From the NCBI GenBank assembly GCA_964448755.1, contig CAYUXF010000033.1, positions 1-16,391 on the forward strand: a stretch of DNA of 16,391 nucleotides, given 5' to 3'. The notes beneath the pieces were generated by a model. It was not told the origin of the DNA. It made no database searches and saw only the letters and a list, made by a program, of their open reading frames with translations. Positions 1 through 6,291 of this stretch are shown one piece after another. Both the position numbers and the translations under genes were made by a program. The first letter of the stretch is position 1. Each line of letters starts with the position of its first letter. This stretch comes from CAYUXF01 sp964448755 (lineage in GTDB: Bacteria > Margulisbacteria > Termititenacia > Termititenacales > CAYUXF01).

Positions 1-1080
1 CACTGCGTTGTGCAGATCGCGCCGGCTGTCCGTGTGGCTGTAGGTGAGGCCTTTGGCTTAGAGCCGGGGACTAACTTAACTAAAAAATTATATGCTGTTT
101 TAAGAAGGATCGGCTTTCACGCTGTTTTTGATACCAATTTCAGCGCGGACCTTACTATTATGGAAGAGGCCAGTGAGTTTGTAGAACGCTTTGCTCATAA
201 AAAAGGGCCGCTGCCGCTTATCACTACCTGTTGTCCGGCCTGGGTAGATTTTATGGAAAAATATGAATCTGACATGATCGCGCATTTTTCCTCGTGTAAA
301 TCGCCGCAGGAGATGCTGGGCGCTTTAACAAAAACTTATTATGCCGATAAGAAAAAACTTGCGCCAAAAGATATTTTTTCTGTTTCTATTATGCCTTGTA
401 CTGCCAAAAAATATGAGGTTGCCAGATCAGAAGAGATGGCTTGTTCCGGTTTTCAGGATGTTGATGTGGCAATAACTACCAGGGAACTCGCCAGAATGAT
501 CAAACAGTCCGGTATTGATTTTAAAAATCTGCCAGATGAAGAGCCGGATCACCTTTTAGGTGACTATACCGGTGCCGGTACAATTTTTGGCGCGACTGGT
601 GGTGTTATGGAAGCGGCTTTACGTACCGCCTATTACTTTGTGACTGGTGAAAATCTCAAAGCTGTTGATTTTGAACAGACCAGAGGTTTAGAAGGCATTA
701 AAGAGGCGGAGATAGATATTAAAGGTACCAAGGTCAGAATAGCTGTAGCGCATGGTTTGAGCAATGTAGAACATGTTATTAATAAAGTGCGTGAGGCCAA
801 AGAAAAAGGCGAAGAACTTCCTTATCATTTTATTGAAGTAATGGCTTGTCCGGGCGGCTGCGTTGGCGGCGGCGGTCAGCCTTACGGTTCTACCGATGAT
901 CTGCGCGTTAAGAGAGCTGCCGGTCTTTATCAGGATGATAAGGATTGTCAGTTGAGAATGTCGCATGAAAACCCGATGATCCAAAAGGTTTATGAGGAGT
1001 TTTTAGAAAAACCGCTGAGCGCTAAATCACATAAACTATTGCATACTCATTACAAAGCAAGACCTGTTTATTTAAAATAA
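1..1080 (+). CDS. hydA: [FeFe]-hydrogenase catalytic subunit, 3' part (5' end outside window)
   Basis: The frame is open from base 1, so the gene begins upstream; 359 residues of the C-terminal part are present. All three H-cluster signatures are visible: L1 TTCCPAW (223-243), L2 MPCTAKKYE (391-417) and L3 beginning EVMACPGGC and ending GGGGQP (835-882), supplying the cysteines that hold the [4Fe-4S]-[2Fe] active site for reversible proton reduction to H2. After L3 comes the small-subunit-like tail with SHENP and a C-terminal LLHTHY segment. The sequence closely follows the catalytic subunits of trimeric/tetrameric NAD(P)- and ferredoxin-linked (electron-bifurcating) hydrogenases such as Thermotoga HydA and HndD. 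The N-terminal ferredoxin-like domains and any hydB/hydC partners would lie upstream and are not seen. The family is certain; the bifurcating role is inferred from similarity. Confidence 0.96.
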   Translation, partial: HCVVQIAPAVRVAVGEAFGLEPGTNLTKKLYAVLRRIGFHAVFDTNFSADLTIMEEASEFVERFAHKKGPLPLITTCCPAWVDFMEKYESDMIAHFSSCKSPQEMLGALTKTYYADKKKLAPKDIFSVSIMPCTAKKYEVARSEEMACSGFQDVDVAITTRELARMIKQSGIDFKNLPDEEPDHLLGDYTGAGTIFGATGGVMEAALRTAYYFVTGENLKAVDFEQTRGLEGIKEAEIDIKGTKVRIAVAHGLSNVEHVINKVREAKEKGEELPYHFIEVMACPGGCVGGGGQPYGSTDDLRVKRAAGLYQDDKDCQLRMSHENPMIQKVYEEFLEKPLSAKSHKLLHTHYKARPVYLK

Positions 1081-1100
1081 TCTGCAGGAAGATAATAAAT

Positions 1101-1131
1101 AAAAAAAGGACAGCGTAAGCTGTCCTTTTTT
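1101..1131. terminator. Bidirectional intrinsic terminator between hydA and tRNA-Gly
   Basis: A perfect 8-bp stem, AGGACAGC (1107-1114) with GCTGTCCT (1119-1126), closes a GTAA tetraloop. It is flanked by an A run on the left (1101-1107) and a T run on the right (1126-1131), so either strand reads as stem plus U-tract. It lies 21 bp after the hydA stop and 10 bp beyond the 3' end of the oppositely transcribed tRNA, so it can end both transcripts. Confidence 0.9.
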
Positions 1132-1141
1132 GTTGTAATTT

Positions 1142-1217
1142 TGGAGCGGGCTAAGAGGTTCGAACTCTCGACCCTCAGCTTGGGAAGCTGATGCTCTACC
1201 AACTGAGCTAAGCCCGC
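1142..1217 (-). tRNA. tRNA-Gly, anticodon CCC
   Basis: Read on the minus strand, the 76 nt fold as a standard cloverleaf: acceptor GCGGGCT/AGCCCGC (7 bp), D stem GCTC/GAGC, anticodon stem TCAGC/GCTGA with loop TTCCCAA (anticodon CCC), five-base variable loop, T stem GAGAG/CTCTT with loop TTCGAAC, discriminator T, and an encoded CCA end. Anticodon CCC reads only GGG, so this is a minor glycine isoacceptor. It sits antisense between two plus-strand genes and has its own -10-like box upstream and the shared terminator downstream. Confidence 0.97.
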
Positions 1218-1234
1218 CTGACAAAAACAGCTGA

Positions 1235-1240
1235 ATTATA
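1235..1240 (-). promoter_or_regulatory. -10 element for tRNA-Gly
   Basis: TATAAT on the minus strand, 17 nt upstream of the mature tRNA 5' end, which would give a short 5' leader for RNase P to remove. I see no clear TTGACA-like -35 box at the expected distance. Confidence 0.55.
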
Positions 1241-1276
1241 CATAAAAATACTACTTTATAAAATTATTTTTATATA

Positions 1277-1282
1277 TATAAT
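1277..1282 (+). promoter_or_regulatory. -10 element of phosphofructokinase gene, leaderless spacing
   Basis: TATAAT lies 7 nt before the ATG at 1290, inside a run of alternating T and A. A start site the usual 6-8 nt downstream of -10 would fall on or next to the start codon. No purine-rich ribosome-binding site precedes the ATG (the spacer is ATAGCGC), which suggests a leaderless mRNA. The low-complexity surroundings lower confidence in the exact hexamer. Confidence 0.6.
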
Positions 1283-1289
1283 ATAGCGC

Positions 1290-2606
1290 ATGGATGGTAC
1301 AGACGTAAAATATTCCGATTTTAAAATAGAGACACTTGGCAAAGCTGAGATCAAAAACCAGAAAAGCAGCGGTGTAGGTAGTTTTGTTCAGGATAGTAAC
1401 AGAATACTTTTTCATGCCCATGAACAGGAGCTGAACTATTATATTAAAAATGGTGAAAAAATTCCTTCTATTGAATTAGCCGGTCCGCGTGAAAAACTTT
1501 TTTTTGATCCCAAAAAAACTAAAATAGGGATCGTTACCTGCGGTGGGCTTTGTCCTGGCCTTAATTCTATTATTCGCTCAATTGTCATGACAGCGTATAC
1601 TTATTATGGCATTAACAGTGTTTACGGCTTCCGCAACGGCTACCAGGGCTTGAACCCAGAATATTGTCTGCAGCCGATGAAGCTTTATCCCGATATTGTT
1701 GATAGCATTACCGAGCTGGGCGGAACGATACTCGGTTCTTCGCGCGGGCCGCAGGATGTCCCGACAATGGTTAATTATCTGCAGGAACTAGAGATCAATA
1801 TGCTCTTTGCTGTTGGCGGCGACGGCACCATGCGCGGCGTTAAAGATCTGGCGCGCGAAATTAAAAAGCGCGGTGCAGAGATTTCGGTGATCGGTATTCC
1901 CAAAACTATAGATAATGACATTGCTTTTATTGAGCGGAGTTTTGGTTTTGAGACAGCTGTCCAGGAGGCCAAAAAAGCGATTTACTCGGCGCACGTTGAG
2001 GCCAAAGGCGCGCCTAACGGAGTGGGCCTGGTTAAGTTAATGGGGCGTGAGTCTGGTTTTATTGCCGCTTATGCTACGCTTTCCGCTCCTGTTGTTAATT
2101 ATTGTTTTGTGCCGGAAGTTCCCTTTGCTTTAGAGGGGACCAACGGTCTGTTAAATGTTCTGGAGAAAAGACTGCACAAGAGAAAACATGCGGTTATTGT
2201 GGTGGCCGAAGGTGCCGGGCAAGACCTGATCAATGAAGAGCAGAAACAGACCGATGCTTCTGGCAATAAGCGTTTAAAAGATATTGGTTTTTTTCTTAAA
2301 GAAAAAATAAAAGAATATTTTAATTCTATTAACATGGAAGTAAATGTTAAGTATATTGACCCCAGCTATCTGATCCGTTCGGTAGTCCCTACCGCGGACG
2401 ATAACGCTTTTTGTTTAATGCTCGGTCAAAATGCTGTTCATGCCGGCATGGCTGGCAAGACCAATATGGTAGTTGGTTTTCGCAATGACCATTATGTGCA
2501 TTTGCCTGTAGAGCTAGTGACAAGATCTAGAAAAAAGATCAATCCGGAAGGACGTTTGTGGACGAGCGTTCTGGAAACTATTGCCCAGCCCGCTAAGATG
2601 ATATAA
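1290..2606 (+). CDS. pfkA: 6-phosphofructokinase, plant/trypanosome-like group
   Basis: A 438-residue phosphofructokinase that phosphorylates fructose 6-phosphate at C1 in glycolysis. Visible motifs: the nucleotide loop TCGGLCPG (83-90), GGDGT (176-180), catalytic PKTIDND (204-210), MGRESGF (251-257) and VPEVPF (274-279). At the two donor-selecting positions it has Gly (GGDG-T, ATP-like) and Lys (P-K-TIDND, as in PPi enzymes). This combination is typical of plant and trypanosome ATP-PFKs, so ATP is the likelier donor, although related bacterial proteins are often labelled PPi-dependent. It carries about 75 residues before the Rossmann core, longer than E. coli PfkA (about 320 aa), again as in the plant/trypanosome type. 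The start follows a TATAAT by 7 nt without an RBS. The stop overlaps the -10-like box of hisI, 7 bp before that gene. Confidence 0.92.
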   Translation: MDGTDVKYSDFKIETLGKAEIKNQKSSGVGSFVQDSNRILFHAHEQELNYYIKNGEKIPSIELAGPREKLFFDPKKTKIGIVTCGGLCPGLNSIIRSIVMTAYTYYGINSVYGFRNGYQGLNPEYCLQPMKLYPDIVDSITELGGTILGSSRGPQDVPTMVNYLQELEINMLFAVGGDGTMRGVKDLAREIKKRGAEISVIGIPKTIDNDIAFIERSFGFETAVQEAKKAIYSAHVEAKGAPNGVGLVKLMGRESGFIAAYATLSAPVVNYCFVPEVPFALEGTNGLLNVLEKRLHKRKHAVIVVAEGAGQDLINEEQKQTDASGNKRLKDIGFFLKEKIKEYFNSINMEVNVKYIDPSYLIRSVVPTADDNAFCLMLGQNAVHAGMAGKTNMVVGFRNDHYVHLPVELVTRSRKKINPEGRLWTSVLETIAQPAKMI

Positions 2607-2613
2607 TTTAAAG

Positions 2614-2937
2614 ATGTTAGAGCAGATAAAATTTGATAAAGATGGTTTATTGCCCGTGATCGTTCAAGATTTTAAAGACGGTGCGGTTTTAATGCTGGCG
2701 TATATGAACAAGGAGTCCCTGCAAAAAACCATTGAAAGCGGCGAAACCTGGTTTTACTCACGTTCAAGAAAAAAATTTTGGCATAAGGGAGAAAGTTCCG
2801 GTCATTTTCAGAAAGTAAAAGAAATTTTTTATGATTGTGATGGCGATGCGCTTTTAATTAAAGTGGAACAGATCGGCGGGATTGCCTGCCACACCGGAGC
2901 ACGGAGCTGTTTTCACAATAAAATAAATAAAGAATAG
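2614..2937 (+). CDS. hisI: Phosphoribosyl-AMP cyclohydrolase HisI
   Basis: A 107-residue stand-alone HisI that opens the purine ring of PR-AMP, the third step of histidine synthesis. The family signature is nearly complete: FDKDGLLPVIVQD near the N-terminus, YSRSRKKFWHKGE (48-60), the metal-binding DCDGD (74-78) and CHTGARSCFH (92-101). C75, C92 and C99 are the expected zinc ligands and the three aspartates of DCDGD the magnesium site. It begins 7 bp after the phosphofructokinase stop and is followed 8 bp later by hisE. In many bacteria HisI and HisE are fused; here they are separate adjacent genes. The start has no Shine-Dalgarno sequence, but TATAAT (2602-2607) stands 6 nt before the ATG, suggesting an internal leaderless promoter in addition to read-through. 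Confidence 0.97.
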   Translation: MLEQIKFDKDGLLPVIVQDFKDGAVLMLAYMNKESLQKTIESGETWFYSRSRKKFWHKGESSGHFQKVKEIFYDCDGDALLIKVEQIGGIACHTGARSCFHNKINKE

Positions 2938-2945
2938 GTGCAGAA

Positions 2946-3227
2946 ATGGAAATACTAGAAGATATTTATCAAGTGATCAAAGAACGGTCTGAAAATCCGC
3001 AAGAGGGCTCATATACTAATTATTTATTAGACAAAGGGACCGATAAGATCTGTAAAAAAGTCGGTGAAGAGGCGGCCGAGACTATTATTGCCGCTAAGAA
3101 TAAAAACAAAGAGGAACTCACTTATGAGATCTCCGATCTTTTTTATCATTTGTTGGTCTTAATGTATGAACAGGGTGTAAAATTAAGCGATATCGCGCAG
3201 GAACTGAATAAGCGGTTTAAAAAATAA
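2946..3227 (+). CDS. hisE: Phosphoribosyl-ATP pyrophosphatase HisE
   Basis: A 93-residue protein of the all-alpha MazG-like fold that removes pyrophosphate from PR-ATP, the step before HisI. The metal-binding pattern is present: KKVGEEAAE (37-45, with E41, E42 and E45) and YEISDLFYH (60-68, with E61 and D64). Its length is normal for stand-alone HisE. AGGTG lies 5-6 nt before the ATG as ribosome-binding site. The other his genes are not in this window, so hisI and hisE appear split from a main operon, or at its distal end, and embedded after a glycolytic gene. Confidence 0.96.
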   Translation: MEILEDIYQVIKERSENPQEGSYTNYLLDKGTDKICKKVGEEAAETIIAAKNKNKEELTYEISDLFYHLLVLMYEQGVKLSDIAQELNKRFKK

Positions 3228-3248
3228 TAAGGTGCGGGGGTCTATTTG

Positions 3249-4364
3249 ATGGAGACAGAACAAAAAGAAAAATATTCGGCAGCTGATATTCTTAAAATAG
3301 TTGTTATTCTTTTGGCATCAGCTTTTTTGGTTTATCGTTCGTTTATCCCTTTTTTAGCGGAGTTTCGTTTTCGCGAGGCCTATAATGCTCAAGCGCAAAA
3401 AAAGATCGATGTTTCCATAGATAAATTTAGTCAGGCTGTTAAACTGGCCCCCTGGGAAACTCATTACCATGTTCAGCTTGGTAAATTATATGAAGACAAA
3501 GCTTCCGCTGCTGCTGAGCGGGCGGAAAAAATAGCGTATATTAAAAAAGCGGAAGATATTTACTTGGAGTGTTTAAGAATATCGCCGCAGAACCCCTGGT
3601 ATCATAACCGGCTGGGTGAAGTTTATAAATTATATGCAACCGTGGCCGAGACACCGGATGAAAGCCAGGAGTGGCTGAAAAAAAGAGATGAGAAAATTAA
3701 CTATGCGGCAGGACTTGATCCCAATAACGCCCTTTTTCAAATGGCGCTGGCCTATTTGTATCATCAGCAGGAAGATTTTGACAATGCGCTCAAAAAATAT
3801 CAGCATGTGCTGACTATTGATGACCGCTTTGCCGAGGCTTATTTTAATATGGCCGATATTTACCGCCGCCGCGGCGATGTTGAACAGCAGATAGCGATGT
3901 ATAAAATGATCTTTGAGAAAAAGCCGACTTTCCCTAACGCTCATTTACAGCTCGGCCGCATTTATGAAATGCAGGGCAACTTAGATGCCGCTATTTTAGA
4001 GTACATGGAAGAAGCCAAAATAGATAAAAATAATGTGACCGCTTTTGAAATTCTGGGCCGGGCTTTATATCTAAAGAAAGATTGGCGCAATCTGGAAGTT
4101 GTTTACCGGCGCTTGATCTTATTACAGCCAAACAACCCCAAAAATTATATTTTACTGGCCCAGGCGCAAGCGCAAACCGGGCAGTTAAAACAGGCGCTGG
4201 AATCTTTAAATTCTGCACAACTGTTAATGCCGGGCAATAAAGAAATTGCCGCCAATATTAGAAGGCTGGAAAATATTATTAACCCGCCCAAGCCGGCTCC
4301 GGTCAAGGCGCCTGAACCGTTAGCAGAAACTGCTTCTGTTAGTGAGGCCGCCGCGGCTAATTAA
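3249..4364 (+). CDS. Membrane-anchored TPR-repeat protein
   Basis: 371 residues. A short charged N-terminus is followed by one membrane helix (about 14-36) and then about seven tetratricopeptide-type units (about 43-68, 100-130, 162-193, 196-227, 230-261, 264-294, 298-329). It ends in a Pro/Ala-rich tail from about 346. The repeats form a protein-binding superhelix, most likely on the outer face of the membrane. The first unit, with VKLAPWETHYHVQLGKLYED, resembles the TPR tails fused to O-antigen ligase/Wzy-type proteins, so an envelope-polysaccharide link is possible but unproven. I chose ATG 3249 over the in-frame TTG directly before it, because GGGGG (3236-3240) sits 8 nt upstream like the G-rich site of the gene at 12094-13200. 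The next ATG begins 2 nt after its stop, implying translational coupling. Confidence 0.8.
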   Translation: METEQKEKYSAADILKIVVILLASAFLVYRSFIPFLAEFRFREAYNAQAQKKIDVSIDKFSQAVKLAPWETHYHVQLGKLYEDKASAAAERAEKIAYIKKAEDIYLECLRISPQNPWYHNRLGEVYKLYATVAETPDESQEWLKKRDEKINYAAGLDPNNALFQMALAYLYHQQEDFDNALKKYQHVLTIDDRFAEAYFNMADIYRRRGDVEQQIAMYKMIFEKKPTFPNAHLQLGRIYEMQGNLDAAILEYMEEAKIDKNNVTAFEILGRALYLKKDWRNLEVVYRRLILLQPNNPKNYILLAQAQAQTGQLKQALESLNSAQLLMPGNKEIAANIRRLENIINPPKPAPVKAPEPLAETASVSEAAAAN

Positions 4365-4365
4365 A

Positions 4366-4622
4366 ATGTTAAAAAAACTGGTTATTTTTTTTGGTTTATT
4401 TTTAATAGTTATGCTGGTGATCTTTGGCGCGCTGGTTTTGCTGGAAAAGAATGCCGGCGAAGATGATGCGCTCTATGTTTATTTTTACCGCAATGAAAAG
4501 CTACTGCCCTTTAAGCGCGAGTTTAATTCTGCCGCGGCGCCGCTGGGTGAAAAAATAGGCTTTGTTCTCAATGAACTGATGCGCGGTCCGCTGGCCGGTG
4601 AACTAAAACAAGGTGTTATCAC
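4366..4622 (+). CDS. GerMN-domain protein, N-terminal part (runs into assembly gap)
   Basis: Starts 2 nt after the TPR gene stop at ATG 4366; 86 residues can be read before the N run. One membrane helix (about 5-27) without a lipobox cysteine is followed by the start of a GerMN domain: ALYVYFYRNEKLLPFKRE (35-52), then a helix with KIGFVLNELMRGPLAGEL and GVIT. GerMN domains occur in spore germination GerM and in many non-sporulating bacteria as extracytoplasmic proteins of unclear role. About 80 more residues would be expected, so the C-terminal half is lost in the gap. The open frame that continues across the N run to 4752 is not this protein's true end (see the gatC entry). Confidence 0.75.
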
Positions 4623-4722
4623 NNNNNNNNNNNNNNNNNNNNNNNNNNNNNNNNNNNNNNNNNNNNNNNNNNNNNNNNNNNNNNNNNNNNNNNNNNNNNN
4701 NNNNNNNNNNNNNNNNNNNNNN
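4623..4722. other. Assembly gap 1 (100 N)
   Basis: Exactly 100 N, the same size as the other two gaps, so most likely a placeholder. From the flanks it should hide the rest of the GerMN gene (about 240 bp) and most of gatC (about 250 bp). Confidence 0.9.
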
Positions 4723-4752
4723 ACCAGCTTTGTTGTGCCTAAGATTATATAA
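4723..4752 (+). CDS. gatC: Aspartyl/glutamyl-tRNA amidotransferase subunit C, last codons only
   Basis: The nine codons after the gap read TSFVVPKII followed by TAA. GatC proteins characteristically end in an aromatic/hydrophobic residue pair followed by VPK or VPR and an aliphatic residue (for example FKVPKVI or FRVPRVL), and gatC is normally directly upstream of gatA. No other gatC is present before gatA here. I therefore read this as the C-terminus of GatC, the small subunit that wraps around GatA and GatB. The call rests on a short motif plus position. Confidence 0.68.
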   Translation, partial: TSFVVPKII

Positions 4753-4761
4753 CAACAATTC

Positions 4762-4830
4762 AGAGGTTGAGAGACAAGCTCTCCTCTCAATAAATTTTAA
4801 AATATAGTGAGTGAAAAGCTTGTCTTTTCA
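4762..4830 (+). promoter_or_regulatory. Structured leader of gatA: two hairpins with complementary loops
   Basis: The 96 bp between the gatC stop and gatA contain hairpin 1, GAGAG (4769-4773)/CTCTC (4779-4783) with loop ACAAG, extended by AGAG (4762-4765)/CTCT (4784-4787). Hairpin 2 is TGAAAAG (4812-4818)/CTTTTCA (4824-4830) with loop CTTGT. The loops are exact reverse complements, and the alternative pairing extends to GACAAGCT (4773-4780) with AGCTTGTC (4817-4824). Either a kissing-loop or mutually exclusive folds are possible. The gatA ribosome-binding site (AAAGGT, 4837-4842) starts 6 nt after hairpin 2. No T-box consensus is seen. Confidence 0.5.
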
Positions 4831-4848
4831 TCTCAAAAAGGTAAAAAA

Positions 4849-6291
4849 ATGAATAGATTAACAATTAAAGAAGCACAGGAAAAATTACAAAACAAAGAGA
4901 TTTCTTCTGTTCAGTTAACCGAAGCGGTTTTTGCTCAAATAGAAAAAAAAGAAGAGGGAATTGGCGCCTATCTCTCTTTATTAAAAGAAAACGCCTTAGC
5001 ACAGGCAAAAAAAGCTGATGCCAGAATTGCTGCCGGAGAAAAAAACGCAGTTTTAGGAATTCCGATCGCCATTAAAGACAATATGAACTTACTTGGCACA
5101 GAGACCACCTGTGCTTCTAAAATTTTAAAAGGTTATAAGTCAGCATATACAGCTACTGCTGTCCAAAAATTAATAGATGCTGGGGCGGTAATTATTGGCA
5201 AGACGAATCTTGATGAGTTTGCCATGGGTTCTTCAACAGAAAATTCGGCCATTAAAAAAACCGTTAATCCCTGGTCTTTTGAGCATGTGCCGGGCGGTTC
5301 TTCCGGCGGTTCGGCGGCAGCAGTTGCTGCGGACGAATGTATAGCAGCCCTTGGTTCAGATACCGGCGGTTCTATCCGTCAGCCCGCCTCTTTTTGCGGT
5401 ATTGTGGGGATGAAGCCGACATACGGCACTGTTTCTCGTTATGGCTTGGTGGCTTTTGCCTCGTCCCTGGATCAGATCGGCCCGATGACAAAAACTGTAG
5501 AGGATGCCGCTTTGCTGCTTAATGTAATTGCCGGCCGCGACGAAAAAGACATGACATCTATAGATACAGGTATTGCCGATTATGCGGCGGAAATTGGCAA
5601 AGACATTAAGGGGCTAAAGATCGGTATTATTAAAGAGCTGATGGGTGAGGGAATAGACCCGGAAGTTCAGGAAGTGATCAAGTCCGCTTTAGCTAAAATT
5701 ACTGCTGCCGGCGCGCTGGTTGAAGAGGTCTCGATGCCTTCGTTTAAACATGCCTTATCTGTTTATTATCTGGTAGCTACTTCCGAGGCTTCGGCCAATT
5801 TAGCCCGTTTTGATGGTGTGCGTTTTGGCTACCGCAATAAAGAGGCGGAAAATTTAATAGAAATGTTCAGCACCACACGCGACGAAGGTTTTGGCCCGGA
5901 AGTCAAGCGGCGAATTATGCTCGGCACTTACGCGCTCTCTTCCGGTTATTATGACGCTTATTATTTAAAAGCCCAAAAAGTACGGACTTTAATTCAGAAC
6001 GATTATAAAAAAGCTTTTGCTAAATATGATCTTTTGCTCTCGCCGACCAGCCCGACTGTAGCGTTTAAGTTTGGCGCCAAAACAGGCGATCCTTTGAGTA
6101 TGTATCTCTCCGATATTGCCACTATTCCGCTCAATTTGGCGGGCTATGCCGGTCTTTCTCTGCCCTGCGGGCTGGCTCAGGATTTGCCGGTTGGTCTGCA
6201 GTTGGTTTCTGACGCTTTAGCGGAACCGCAGTTATTTAGAGCGGCGGCGGCTTTAGAAAAGATCTTTGCTTTTAAAAGAAAGGAACTCTAA
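4849..6291 (+). CDS. gatA: Aspartyl/glutamyl-tRNA amidotransferase subunit A
   Basis: A 480-residue amidase-signature enzyme that hydrolyses glutamine and passes ammonia to GatB for conversion of Glu-tRNA(Gln) and/or Asp-tRNA(Asn). The Ser-cis-Ser-Lys triad is intact: K76 in GIPIAIKDN, S151 in GGSSGGS, and S175 in SDTGGS, each at a constant offset of 3 from S. aureus GatA (K79, S154, S178). I chose ATG 4849, preceded by AAAGGT and matching the usual MNxLTIKEA start, over the in-frame GTG at 4807, which would translate the hairpin leader. The stop overlaps the gatB start by one base (TAATG), so the two are coupled. Confidence 0.97.
   Translation: MNRLTIKEAQEKLQNKEISSVQLTEAVFAQIEKKEEGIGAYLSLLKENALAQAKKADARIAAGEKNAVLGIPIAIKDNMNLLGTETTCASKILKGYKSAYTATAVQKLIDAGAVIIGKTNLDEFAMGSSTENSAIKKTVNPWSFEHVPGGSSGGSAAAVAADECIAALGSDTGGSIRQPASFCGIVGMKPTYGTVSRYGLVAFASSLDQIGPMTKTVEDAALLLNVIAGRDEKDMTSIDTGIADYAAEIGKDIKGLKIGIIKELMGEGIDPEVQEVIKSALAKITAAGALVEEVSMPSFKHALSVYYLVATSEASANLARFDGVRFGYRNKEAENLIEMFSTTRDEGFGPEVKRRIMLGTYALSSGYYDAYYLKAQKVRTLIQNDYKKAFAKYDLLLSPTSPTVAFKFGAKTGDPLSMYLSDIATIPLNLAGYAGLSLPCGLAQDLPVGLQLVSDALAEPQLFRAAAALEKIFAFKRKEL

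Noticed and set aside
4613..4807. Open frame through gap 1 ending PALLCLRLYNNNSE... at 4807
   Set aside because: It exists only because N codons contain no stops, and it competes with the gatC-like tail in another frame.
4807..4848. GTG at 4807 as the gatA start
   Set aside because: It would add 14 residues translated from the hairpin leader; ATG 4849 has AAAGGT upstream and matches the usual GatA N-terminus.
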